From Mucilaginibacter sp. (GTDB lineage: Bacteria; Bacteroidota; Bacteroidia; Sphingobacteriales; Sphingobacteriaceae), in NCBI GenBank assembly GCA_030445275.1, contig JAUCSE010000105.1:62001-126000 (forward strand): DNA of 64,000 nt, in the 5' to 3' direction. The number at the start of each line of letters is the position of its first letter. Position 1 is the stretch's first letter. The notes beneath the pieces were generated by a model that saw only the letters and a list, made by a program, of their open reading frames with translations, was not told the origin of the DNA and ran no database searches. Positions 1 to 10,100 of this stretch are shown piece after piece. Made by a program: the position numbers and the translations under genes.

Positions 1-615
1 TTCAGTACTATCAGGCTCATCTTCTTTGCGTTGTAATTTTTTTTCACTGTTGCCTTGCTGTACCACATGTGTTAACTCATGCGCCATTAATTTTTTACCG
101 CTATCACTCTCTGGCGAATACTGGCCGCTGTTAAAAACAATATTATTACCTGTAGTATATGCCAATGCATTAATAGACTGTGCTGATTTAGCGGCTACGG
201 TATCATTGTGAATCCGAACACTTGAAAAATCCTGACCAAAGCGAGGTTCAAAAAACTGCCTGCTACTTTCGGGCATGGGCTGTCCGGAGGAGCTTAATGA
301 CCCTACATAGCTATCTAATTCACTACTTCCCTGGACATCATTGGTTGAACTCTCTTTTCGATGCAGTTTTTCTTCCTCCTCACAATGCTGGCATTTACGC
401 TGGATAGTTGTTGGCGCAGGCTTAAAAAAGGCATTGTCATTTTGTGTAGGAACGGTCATACGCATTACCTGATTGGCCATTGCATCAGCTTCCTGTTCGT
501 AAACATCATTGGGCTGATTTACAGTAAGCTTGGGCTGAAAAAAAGGAGTGTCATTCCCGGACTGCGCCCGGGGTGTTATTTGATTTTCCTTTATGCCAGG
601 CTTTGATATACTCAT
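1..615 (-). CDS. eCIS-core DUF4157 protein, 3' end beyond the left edge
   Basis: An open minus-strand frame begins with ATG at 615 and runs off the window at base 1 (205 residues visible). It has the N-terminal pattern of eCIS-associated DUF4157 proteins: FFQPKLTVNQP near residues 25-35, EQEAD at 40-44, a CxxC pair (C75, C78) in an acidic stretch, and the DUF4157 block ending in HELTHVVQQG (179-188) with its HExxH. Residues 1-188 align without a gap to residues 1-188 of the neighbouring gene at 699-1820, and similarity stops abruptly after the HExxH block. DUF4157 proteins are known as eCIS cargo or cargo-linked proteins; the variable C-terminal part that would define the activity is outside the window. 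Codon use resembles its neighbours. The family is clear; the function is not. Confidence 0.85.
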   Translation of the reverse strand, partial: MSISKPGIKENQITPRAQSGNDTPFFQPKLTVNQPNDVYEQEADAMANQVMRMTVPTQNDNAFFKPAPTTIQRKCQHCEEEEKLHRKESSTNDVQGSSELDSYVGSLSSSGQPMPESSRQFFEPRFGQDFSSVRIHNDTVAAKSAQSINALAYTTGNNIVFNSGQYSPESDSGKKLMAHELTHVVQQGNSEKKLQRKEDEPDSTE

Positions 616-698
616 GCTTTAAATTTTGTGTTATGACTTATTCCGGAATAAATTAATTGCGTCAGTATTTGAGAGCTAAAAAATCATGAACAAATTCT

Positions 699-1820
699 CT
701 ACGATAAATCAATTACAAATGATGTATAAGAATCGGCATTTATAAGTGGGTCGCCACCAGGTCCAGGATATCCTGCGGTACCTTGTGCAGCTCCATGCCA
801 GCCAGAATATTCATCAACGGTGAAAGTGTCAAATGCCGCGTGAAATGCTTCATGTAAAACACAGCCAATTAAATAATTTCCGGCTGCAGTAATTGTATGA
901 GGACATACGGTTGAAAGATGGCTTCCGGCAATTGTAAATCCACAGTTGCCGGCTACACAAATGGCATCGGTGCCCGGATCACAATTAACTGTTAAATTTG
1001 ATAATAACCTGAATACTGTTTGTATTCTCTCAACAATCATGTTAAGATTAGCCGCCACCCCATGCGTTGGGCCGAAGTTTCTTCTTAAAGCGCCTAACAC
1101 ATTACCACCATTGGGAGTAGCAGTAACTTTTGCCTGCATATTATTTATCCATCCCCGCGCGTCGTAAATTGCCTGGTGTATGGCTCCTGCTTGAGTTGCG
1201 TTACAGCCATTATTAGCGCCTAACCGTTGAATTTGTTTTGTTTGAACATTACTCCCCCCTTGCTGTACCACATGCGTTAACTCATGCGCCATTAACCTTT
1301 TACCACTATCACTCTCCGGCGAATACTGGCCGCTGTTAAAAACAATGTCACTACCAGTGGTATACGCCAGCGCATTGATGGACTGTGCCGATTTTGCAGC
1401 CACAGAATCGGTGTGTACCCGAACATTTGAAAAATCCTGACCAAAACGGGGCTCAAAAAACTGCCGGCTATTTTCGGGCAACGGTTGCCCTGAGGTGCTT
1501 AATGACCCTACATAGCTATCCAACTCATTACTTCCATGCGTTTCTGCACTTGAACTTTCCTTACGATGTAGTTTTTCTTCCTCTTCACAATGCTGGCATT
1601 TACGTTGAACATCTGTTTGGGTGGATTGGAAAAATGGTGACGCGTCAGTTGAGGGTATAATCATGCGCATAACCCTGTCGGCCATACTATCGGCTTCCTG
1701 CTCATATTTATCACCGGGCTCATTTACCTGCAACCTAGGCTGCACCAAATGCGATGAAAAAAAGGGATTATTGTGCTGCACATTAGCAGTATTTTCAGGT
1801 GATTGTTTTGTTGTTAACAT
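699..1820 (-). CDS. eCIS-core DUF4157 protein with C-terminal metallopeptidase-like domain
   Basis: This 373-residue protein probably travels with, or is delivered by, the contractile injection system. The start was taken at the ATG at 1820, 11 bp after the upstream stop; an ATG at 1868 would overlap the previous gene. It has no signal peptide. Residues 1-188 are the eCIS-core module: FF...QPRLQVNEPGD near 20-37, EQEAD, C75/C78, and HELTH at 179-183. After a Gly/Gln-rich linker, residues 200-373 form a different domain with a second zinc motif, HEAFH (323-327), then DEY at 336-338 and NADSY at 361-365. HExxH followed by an Asp and a NADxY tail resembles aspzincin (M35-like) metallopeptidases; that assignment is inferred. 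Several cysteines (206, 280, 288, 293, 306, 320) suggest disulphides after secretion. It is an effector candidate. Confidence 0.82.
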   Translation of the reverse strand: MLTTKQSPENTANVQHNNPFFSSHLVQPRLQVNEPGDKYEQEADSMADRVMRMIIPSTDASPFFQSTQTDVQRKCQHCEEEEKLHRKESSSAETHGSNELDSYVGSLSTSGQPLPENSRQFFEPRFGQDFSNVRVHTDSVAAKSAQSINALAYTTGSDIVFNSGQYSPESDSGKRLMAHELTHVVQQGGSNVQTKQIQRLGANNGCNATQAGAIHQAIYDARGWINNMQAKVTATPNGGNVLGALRRNFGPTHGVAANLNMIVERIQTVFRLLSNLTVNCDPGTDAICVAGNCGFTIAGSHLSTVCPHTITAAGNYLIGCVLHEAFHAAFDTFTVDEYSGWHGAAQGTAGYPGPGGDPLINADSYTSFVIDLS

Positions 1821-1831
1821 AACTTTATTTT

Positions 1832-3709
1832 TTAATACCAGTCTACATTTAATATTTGCTGCATCCATGGCAGACGTATGATTGAAAACCCCCAGGGTAG
1901 TTTTCCTAATAAAACATCAATTGTTCGATGTTCAACCGTTAATAACCAGCTATTTTCTTTTGTTATGAGTTTTCCGTCACGCATCAGAAAAGCGTCGCGC
2001 AAACCATTAACAGAAGTATTTTTCATGGGCACCCAATGAGCTACTATAGCCTCTAGTAATTTTTTTGATTCCATTTTTTCCTTCTTACTTAAAATTATGG
2101 AAGCGGGTAAGGTTTCATCTAAAGGATAACCACATAAGATCTTCTGAAGTGTAAGGTCAAACTCGGCAGCCTCTGTATCCCCGGTTGCTAAATAATGAAG
2201 CAGTAATACAGCACGCTGGTGTGCAGTATCATTTATAAATCCTTTATCATTCAGGAATTTCAGGTCTGTAAAAAATGGTTTTAGAAAGTAATGAAGTATT
2301 ACTATACCGCTGCTTTTTATATATAATGATTCCAGTTCTGGAATACCATTTTGTTTTTTATTTTTTGAAGAAGCTTCCCGGGATGGTTTTTCTTTATTTT
2401 CATTTTTGTAAACATTCCCTGTCAGATTATCCGCTTGTATTTCTCTATTGATTAACTCATTACCCCCTTGCCGCTCATTTGATCTGTCCGCCAGATCATC
2501 AGCATCATTGTTGGATTTAAGGGTTTTCCTGTTTTTTAGATCATCTGTTGCAATGCTGCCTCCGGTTATATCTGCAGGATCAATTTCTAAGTTATTCTGA
2601 TCATTGGCAGCGCAATCTTTTTCTGTTTTATCTAAACAATTGGGTTGGGTATTCTTCTGATTATCTAAAGAGCTGTCCTTTTCAATTTTATCTTCAGGAT
2701 CAATTTTTAAGTTCTTCTGATCATTTGCAGAATAGTCATTTTCAGTTTTATCTGCGTAATATGTTTCGGTATTTTCCTGATTATCAGTAACAGGGTTACT
2801 CCCGTTTTTCTGTTTAAAACTATTCTGAGTTGCCAGCAATAGCTTAATTTCCAGAAAAGCATTTTTCACAATGCCTGTTTTAAGCTGTTTGCTTATCCTT
2901 ACCTCTGTTGACCTGGTAATATCCGCACCGGATATGCCAAAATGTTCTGTTAATAATTTCAATGCCCAGTATATCATTTTGCTATCAACATCTCCGGATA
3001 AAGCATCCTTATTCAGCAAAACAGCTTTGTTTAAAAAAGCGTGGAAAAGATATTTCCAAATTTCTGAACGGAGTTGAGGGCCTCCTTTTATGCAATTGCC
3101 CAATATCGTAGCAAGATCACCGTAAATAAGGTTCCAGGAATCTTCGGTCACGGGGGCCATGACTAACAACAGTTGCTCCAGAAAATTATCTGTAAACTGC
3201 AGAATAAGTCTTTGCAAAACAACCGGGTTATCTTTATAGCTATCAGAAAGCCAATTGAAAAAACGATGATCTTTTTTGCCCGAAAAACTTATCAGGATCT
3301 CGTCCTCCCAATCAATCATCTTTTCTACAGAACTATACCAGGGCAGATAACCGTTTTCGAGGAAATAAATTAACGCTCCTGTTAATGACTGGGCACTGGT
3401 TAGTATCTCTTCGTTATTGGTATCACTTACAATATCTTTTTTTGATGACAGATTTTTCCGGAGTTCTTGTATAAAGTGTTCTTTAAATTCCTGTTCAAAA
3501 TTCTGTGGGTTAATATTCCCAAGATCAAGTTTCAATGCATCAATACGTATAATTTCACCATCAGGAAATAATTCATCAAAAACTGTTTCCATATTGGCAG
3601 ATAACTCATTGTGCAGCAAAGCACTCACACGATTTTGAAAAGCGTATGCACCCTCCTGTTTAGGGAGGTTTAAAGTGATTTGCTGCTTATGAATGATATG
3701 TCTTGACAT
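1832..3709 (-). CDS. Contractile injection system tape-measure protein (CIS_TMP-like)
   Basis: This 625-residue protein resembles the contractile injection system tape-measure family. Its N-terminus (HIIHKQQITLNLP, residues 4-16, then a region on HNELSANMETVFDELFP) is the typical opening, and the folded C-terminus has YFLKPFFTDLKFL near residue 460. Between the two lies a hydrophilic low-complexity stretch (about residues 305-440) with at least four imperfect copies of a 20-21-residue Asp/Asn/Lys unit (ADKTEND..NDQKNL..D). The family is thought to relate to tube or sheath length in eCIS. It follows the 1117-aa gene by 34 bp and precedes the DUF4157 cargo genes, matching eCIS order elsewhere. 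No membrane segment was seen. The family call is good; a ruler role here is inferred. Confidence 0.8.
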   Translation of the reverse strand: MSRHIIHKQQITLNLPKQEGAYAFQNRVSALLHNELSANMETVFDELFPDGEIIRIDALKLDLGNINPQNFEQEFKEHFIQELRKNLSSKKDIVSDTNNEEILTSAQSLTGALIYFLENGYLPWYSSVEKMIDWEDEILISFSGKKDHRFFNWLSDSYKDNPVVLQRLILQFTDNFLEQLLLVMAPVTEDSWNLIYGDLATILGNCIKGGPQLRSEIWKYLFHAFLNKAVLLNKDALSGDVDSKMIYWALKLLTEHFGISGADITRSTEVRISKQLKTGIVKNAFLEIKLLLATQNSFKQKNGSNPVTDNQENTETYYADKTENDYSANDQKNLKIDPEDKIEKDSSLDNQKNTQPNCLDKTEKDCAANDQNNLEIDPADITGGSIATDDLKNRKTLKSNNDADDLADRSNERQGGNELINREIQADNLTGNVYKNENKEKPSREASSKNKKQNGIPELESLYIKSSGIVILHYFLKPFFTDLKFLNDKGFINDTAHQRAVLLLHYLATGDTEAAEFDLTLQKILCGYPLDETLPASIILSKKEKMESKKLLEAIVAHWVPMKNTSVNGLRDAFLMRDGKLITKENSWLLTVEHRTIDVLLGKLPWGFSIIRLPWMQQILNVDWY

Positions 3710-3743
3710 GATGAAATTATTTAGCGATCAGCTTTTAAATAGT

Positions 3744-6700
3744 TTATTCCTTCTTTTTCCTGGTAAAAATATTTCCGATCGTCCCTGTTTTTTTAATGCT
3801 GCTGGTGCCTCCTCCCGGGTCGTTTGCAACAAGAAGGTAAAAGCCTTGTTTCGCATTAACAGCAAGTTCCAACGGCGGCATCACCGGAGATGGGCAACTT
3901 CCGTTTGATATACTTAATGATGCATTTACCTGTATTTCGCCATTTGAACAATCGGCAATTACCGAGGCAACCCCATCGGTACCTACCCTATATTGTACTT
4001 GATTATTAAATATCCAATTATAGATATATCCGGTGTCTCTAAGATCGGGAATAAAACTCGCGGTAACTTTAGTCCCTTTGATCGTTTCATTTTTAAATGT
4101 GAACCCACCGGTTTTAGGTATTGCAAGAACGGTAACCACAAACGGATCAGAACTCACATCATTTACTGTATAAATTATAGTATAGCTTCCAGCTCCCGCG
4201 GTTGCCGGTGTAAAGGTTTGCTTGGTTCCGTCGAGCCCCTTTACTTCATTAAATGTACCACCTGATATGGACACTGTAATTGCAGCCGGATTGGCATCGT
4301 TATCACAGAAAATATCGCCCATGGTAATCACTGCTTTTTGTACCGGTGGCGGTGGTGGCTCGATTACAGAAGCATCATGATCTATCGGAGGGCACAGGTA
4401 TGGGATATAAAAATCAGCAATCACCACGCTATCGTCTACATCATAGTCTTGGGTATCATCCATTTTTCCTCTACCAGCCAGTATATCTATCAACCTGCTT
4501 TTTTCGGTATCTGATACATCTTTACTATCGGTCACTATTTTTTTAAACTGATTCAGCGTAGTTACATCAAGATCAGCAGATAGCTTAATATTCCTGCTTG
4601 CAACAGGAGTCGCAACCTTGCTTACTGAGCTCTTTCGTACAGCAGCGTCAGTTTGAACAGCTGTATTCCTGGTTAAACTTCTGTTGATATACTTTTTATA
4701 AACTAACACCAGGGTGCCACCTTTAGGTACGCCAGCTTTATGTTCAAGGCCGGGATGGTTTTTGTAATAGGTTAAAAATGAGTATTCATCAGCACGTTGG
4801 ATGCGCCTGTCTGTAATTTCTTTATTTAGTACATACATGCGATCTTCAATACAAACATTAACAAGTGCATCAAAATCCTCAATTAAAATATCCAGCTCAT
4901 AGTTTTCAATGAATGATACCATGGCATCATTCTTACCTGCTGCAGGATCTTTAAAAAGAGGCCCTCTTAAAATGGTAATAACCTGGGCTATGGAATTTAA
5001 ATAATTCCGGGTTGCTCCATAAACATCATATATGTTAAAGCTGGATATATCATTGGTATTTAATGTATACATCATATCTTCAACCGCGTCAATAAATTGA
5101 AAAAGGAAATAATAAAGCTCAGTTGCACTATCAAATGGATAAGAGGTTATAGGATTAGTGAACACCCCTGTATCACTTAAAGCCGCTAAATAAGCACTCC
5201 CAATAGTGTTTGGCTCTGGCGTACAATAAGTATTCATAAAGTCACCTTTTTTATAATCAGTATTGATGTCCAATGGCCTTAAAGGTTCTGTATCACGGAG
5301 TGCGTTTGTTTTAAACTCTGTAAATCTTCTGGGTGGAGCATCTGTGAGTACTGAAAATCCACCTGGAGAATTCCGGGTTGGGTTTGCCTGAATGACATAA
5401 GGCAATTTTGTAATAAAGCAAAACGTAGTATGTATTTGACAGGTGACTTCGCGAACTATCAGATTGTAGTCTGTTCCCAGGTCACTAATGTCAATGTCAG
5501 TTAAAGGTATATCCATATAATCTAATGGCTGATCTGGAATAGCTACTACATCAAAAGGCAGGTTATAGGTTAAGCGCTGGCTAAGAATATTGGATAAAAC
5601 ATCCTGGTAATTTTGGCCTATGTGCCCCTCTACCCTAAAGAAATTATAGTGTTCGATATCATATAAAAGCGGTTGTGTTACCAACGTATTGCTGTTATAC
5701 AATCCTGAATTATAGCTTAAATTAAAGTCGGCTATACCGCGGCTGGTTTTGTGGTAATTCCATGATCTGTATAATTCGGACCCGGTAACATTTATTTTGT
5801 AATAGTATGGAATTGCCCTTTCTGAAAGCCTGGGCAACTCATACTCACTTGGAGTGATTTTTATAGTGGATTTGGTTAACAGATCCTTACTCTGTACGGT
5901 AAAATCGTTCAGTATAAGCACCATCCGGTTAAATAAAAGAATCACTTCGGCTGTTTCTGTACCCATCTTTGAAAACAAAGGCGAGTACATAAAGTAGTTA
6001 CGGTAACTATCTTTTAAATAAATGTTAGTAGCCAGTGATGCATCACCTAAAACCAGGTGCAATGGAAACAGGTTTTCATCAGGGCAGCACGTTGATATGA
6101 TCCCTGATATTTTTACTAAAAACTCATCGTATGCCTTAATCAGATCATCAATAAAATCATAAAAATATTCAATAAACAGCGGACTCTGTTGTAATATCAG
6201 ATCGCGGCATTTTATCAGTACGTTACCCATATCGGCAAACGGATTTGGCCCTACCTTTAAAACTGTTCTATACTTCTGGTAACAGTAATTGTAAGCATCA
6301 GCCACCTGGTTTAATGTAGCATCGTCAACCAATTTTACAAAAGCGTTTAGCACATCATTTGTGTTATTTAGCTCGGTATAGGGTACATTAAAGCGCTTAA
6401 GCTGTATATGAGGAGCCAGAGTTGTGATCGTAGTTGGGATCGGATTCCGGAGGATTGGGGTCACTCCCACTTTAATATCTTTACGCAAAATATCTCCCCT
6501 GGTTATGATATTGCTATTACCGTAAAGATCATTTTTTGCAACAAGCAATGGCCTAACCTGAAAAACCATCTTTTCTCCTTTGTTATTACAGTCCTGTGTA
6601 TCACAGTTTTTGAGGTCGCTTTCCTTTGTTTCTAAAAACAGTACCACCACATAATCGCCTAAAAAATTGCTTGCTGCAGACGACAATGTTTTTGCATTCA

Positions 6701-7097
6701 GCTTCTGCGCAGGCTCCAACACATTAAACTGATCATCAGATAGTAGTAGCCAAAGCGTTTTGTCTGCACAAAAGGGCTTATAAAAAGGCAGATCGCCGTT
6801 GTCGTAAACAAAAGGCAGGTCAGTAGGTACATCAACAGGATTATAAGGCATGTAATAGGTATACAGTGTATCATTCTGCGTAATTAAGTACCCCTGCGAA
6901 GTAACCCCGCACCCACTGGTAATTTCAATAACACCCGGGTTCTGAACAATTTCGAGCCCGCAAACAATGCCAATGCCTATCAGCTTATTGCGTGTCCAGC
7001 GGTTTTGCTGATCAAGGTAGTTAAAGGTTTCATTAAGGTGGTCATTAGTGAGCACCTGATCTGGTTCGAATACGATGTATTCCATTGGAGTTGCCAT
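3744..7097 (-). CDS. Large eCIS-associated protein with C-terminal Ig/PKD-like domain, function unknown
   Basis: 1117 residues, embedded in the eCIS operon (3 bp after the preceding baseplate gene, 34 bp before the tape-measure gene). The N-terminus (FEPDQVLTNDHLNETFNYLD, residues 10-29, then a segment around IGIGIVCGLEI) is of a type seen in Bacteroidota eCIS loci, but no characterised domain is recognised. A proline-rich linker (EPPPPPVQK, about residues 924-932) leads to a beta-rich C-terminus of about 185 residues. There, GGTFNEV..., SYTIIYTVND and a FTFKNETIKGTKVTASF stretch look like tandem Ig/PKD-like modules ending in a basic tail (TRKKKE). No signal peptide is present. The position and the exposed-looking C-terminus fit a baseplate-periphery or fibre-like component, but this is inference. 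Confidence 0.72.
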   Translation of the reverse strand: MATPMEYIVFEPDQVLTNDHLNETFNYLDQQNRWTRNKLIGIGIVCGLEIVQNPGVIEITSGCGVTSQGYLITQNDTLYTYYMPYNPVDVPTDLPFVYDNGDLPFYKPFCADKTLWLLLSDDQFNVLEPAQKLNAKTLSSAASNFLGDYVVVLFLETKESDLKNCDTQDCNNKGEKMVFQVRPLLVAKNDLYGNSNIITRGDILRKDIKVGVTPILRNPIPTTITTLAPHIQLKRFNVPYTELNNTNDVLNAFVKLVDDATLNQVADAYNYCYQKYRTVLKVGPNPFADMGNVLIKCRDLILQQSPLFIEYFYDFIDDLIKAYDEFLVKISGIISTCCPDENLFPLHLVLGDASLATNIYLKDSYRNYFMYSPLFSKMGTETAEVILLFNRMVLILNDFTVQSKDLLTKSTIKITPSEYELPRLSERAIPYYYKINVTGSELYRSWNYHKTSRGIADFNLSYNSGLYNSNTLVTQPLLYDIEHYNFFRVEGHIGQNYQDVLSNILSQRLTYNLPFDVVAIPDQPLDYMDIPLTDIDISDLGTDYNLIVREVTCQIHTTFCFITKLPYVIQANPTRNSPGGFSVLTDAPPRRFTEFKTNALRDTEPLRPLDINTDYKKGDFMNTYCTPEPNTIGSAYLAALSDTGVFTNPITSYPFDSATELYYFLFQFIDAVEDMMYTLNTNDISSFNIYDVYGATRNYLNSIAQVITILRGPLFKDPAAGKNDAMVSFIENYELDILIEDFDALVNVCIEDRMYVLNKEITDRRIQRADEYSFLTYYKNHPGLEHKAGVPKGGTLVLVYKKYINRSLTRNTAVQTDAAVRKSSVSKVATPVASRNIKLSADLDVTTLNQFKKIVTDSKDVSDTEKSRLIDILAGRGKMDDTQDYDVDDSVVIADFYIPYLCPPIDHDASVIEPPPPPVQKAVITMGDIFCDNDANPAAITVSISGGTFNEVKGLDGTKQTFTPATAGAGSYTIIYTVNDVSSDPFVVTVLAIPKTGGFTFKNETIKGTKVTASFIPDLRDTGYIYNWIFNNQVQYRVGTDGVASVIADCSNGEIQVNASLSISNGSCPSPVMPPLELAVNAKQGFYLLVANDPGGGTSSIKKTGTIGNIFTRKKKE

Positions 7098-7100
7098 ATA

Positions 7101-10100
7101 TCAGTTTTTTAAAGATCCTAAAATGGTTTTGCCCAGCATTACCGGGTTGGTATTCTGACTTTCTGCACAATCATGCAAAGTAGCTACCGGGTATTCACTA
7201 TGTAAGTTAAACAGCAGTTGTACCATAGCGTTATTGGCGCTCTGCAGATTATCTATATTTATGGTTGTTGTATTATCAAATGAATAATTTGCCAGGGCAG
7301 TTATCCATGTTTTATAAGCCTGCTCAAAATCATACATCGATTTGTCATTTATCCAGCAAATTTTCACCATAGTATGTGCCGGTGTTTCCTGTCTGATGAT
7401 GTCTTCAAAGTAATTTCTGAAAGCGATACTGCGGAAATGCTCTGGCCAGTAAGGTAATACCACCGACATTTTGAACGAATAAGGGTCCTGCTCACCACAG
7501 AAATCGCAATTTGCATCCAGGCACACCGGTAAACGATCATACTTTTCATTACGGGGGCGCAACAAAGTGTGTTCAATTAAATGAAGCCCGTCAGCATCGC
7601 ATTCTTTATTAAACTCTGTAATGAATTGCGCCAGAGCCACCTGAGCTTCCTGCTGCGATGCGTAATTGTTACTTACAGCCAGGTTATTGCTATTATTATC
7701 AATTACAACTATATTCCAGGTGTCCACAGTTTGCTTAATAATAAAATTCTCGCCAGAAAATATCAGATCCATAAATGAGGGCAGCGCATTACTCAGATCA
7801 TCTTGATTGTCATAAGTTGTAACTGAGGTAAGCACTCCTCCATGTTGATTATTGAATGTAAACTGATATTTAGCGGGCGTATCGCTGGTTGCGATAATGG
7901 TAGCATTACCTATACAGTATAAAAACCTGCGAAGAAAACTATCAATGCCACCCAAGTGACAAAGCTTTTTCTCTAAGCCTGATACATTATCGGTGTCCCA
8001 TAATTTATTGGTATCCACCGTAAAATCAGACTTAAGTGGGAAATAATTATATGCCCTACCTCTTTGATAGCTGATGGTTGGATAATCTTTCAGAAAAGAT
8101 ATTTTACTATCAATCAAGGCTGCCGGGGTTATATTAGTTTCTTTCTGGGAAGTGTAGTCAAGTGAATAATTGAGCAAAACATATTCATTAAATGATTCCC
8201 CGAACCTGCTCATCAGGTGATCAAGAAAACGGTTTCGCCGGTCTGTAAAAACATCGTTGGATTCATATAGTTTTTGCCAGTCGTTAACTGTGGTAACTGC
8301 TGAATCTTGGTTTTGCATCACCAGCTGTTCAATAGTTTGCACGGATCCATCCTGTTTATAAATAGGTTGAATATTTTTAATATCACCTAAAAACTGTGCA
8401 TAATAGGTTTGAACTATAGTATCTGTTGAGAACAAATTCTTAGCGCCGTTTAGTTGAGAAAAGAAATCGGCCAGCAATTGGTCAAACAATAATAAATATG
8501 CCTGAAGTTGTTTTGCCTGTGCTTTCCGTTCATCACTTGCATTTGAGGGCAACCCGGCTGCACCAATACCATAAGTTTGCGGGAAAAGGTATTCAACAGA
8601 AGTATAGTTATCCAAATCAGCGTAGCTGCCTGTAGGGATAGCCAGATCATCAGTATGTCCTGTAAGTTTATTACGAGCCTTTACCGCGCGCAGCCACTTT
8701 AAAATGTCGCGTACCTCGGTCAAAGATGGTAAGTATGGGAACTGATTTTTATAAAAAACCAATTTTGATTTAGTTTCTGAAAATACCGGTTTGCACCCTG
8801 TTGTAACAGGCATACACCAATTTTTTCCGGTTTGGCCCGCAACAGGTTGATCATTATCACCATATTTGGTCATCATAAAATTTCGTGCGGCCAGTACGCC
8901 ATCAATATCCATGATCAGGCTGATGATATCAGATGCATATATTTCCTGGCGCAGTTGAGTTTGTTCCAGTTCGGCAGTATCAATAAATCCGTGCTGCAGA
9001 ATGGGGCCTTCAAATATAGCATCGGTATTATAGCCTTTATCCTGCAGTTCACTTAGCAGGTAAAAATTTATCGATGGATTCATGTATTCTTCAATAGCAT
9101 AAAATACCTGGGCCTGTATTTGTTCCATATCTGCCAGAGGCGAAACCTCTATGTCGCAGCAAATAGCTATTTCTTCGTCTTTTATGGTTGTAACGCTTAC
9201 AAAATCCTCACATAGGTTCCGGTTTTCATTAAGTGTACTAATAGCCGTTTGAACTATCTGTTTTGACTGCTGTATTTTTAACAGATAAAGGTTAAGCACT
9301 TGTTTTGTAAAGTCGGCACTAAAAAAATCCTGTATATCAATTAGCAAAACCTGCTGACCTGAGGGTTGCAGATCAACATCAATTATTCCTGTAAGCGTAG
9401 CTGATTGAGTTGAGCTACCTGACGTATAACTAAAATCAATCTGTATGGTAATGTTACTACCTGCCGGGAAACTGGTACTTATTACTGTTATGGAGTCAGT
9501 ATTGGCTTTTAACAAATCGGCAACTGAAGGATCGTCCCATATCGGGAAAATAACAGACATACTTACATCACCGCCTTTAAATTTACTGGTTGCCGGATTT
9601 AAAACATCCAGTTCGCCATTGTTCATGTCGCCAAACTGCTGATCATCATCAAGATCAAGTAATACTTTGTACAAGCCTGATAAATAAACCGGATGAGGTG
9701 TTACATCATATGATAATGCATCCTGCTTGCAATCGGCATAAAGCGCAACCTCGCCCGCAGGAACATCCTGACCATTAATGGTATAAAAATCATCATATAA
9801 AAACCAGGCATTATGTACCCCCGCTATATCTATCAGTAGTTTGCGGTAATCATTAACATTAAGCGGCGATTGTGTAAGGATGTTTTTTGCCGTAAATAAT
9901 GTTTGAGATGAGGGTATTGTACCATCGGCATCTGTAAGCAGATTTTCCATCGGCATACCTGTCCGGTAGCCTAATTCAGTAATGGCATAGCAAAGCGCCT
10001 CTAAAATGGTTATCCCGGGATCATGCTCATTATAGTCTGTCCATATTTTACCGCTTAGGTTTTCAATATAGTTCAGGCCAGCCTCTCTGAGAAAAGCATA

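Noticed and set aside
699..1820. Treating DUF4157 HELTH alone as proof of protease activity
   Set aside because: The DUF4157 domain is a conserved eCIS-associated module whose peptidase activity is generally unproven; only the C-terminal domain was considered a toxin candidate.
1820..1868. Longer start for the DUF4157-metallopeptidase gene at the ATG at 1868
   Set aside because: It overlaps the tape-measure gene by 37 bp, and the gap-free alignment with the neighbouring copy starts at the ATG at 1820.
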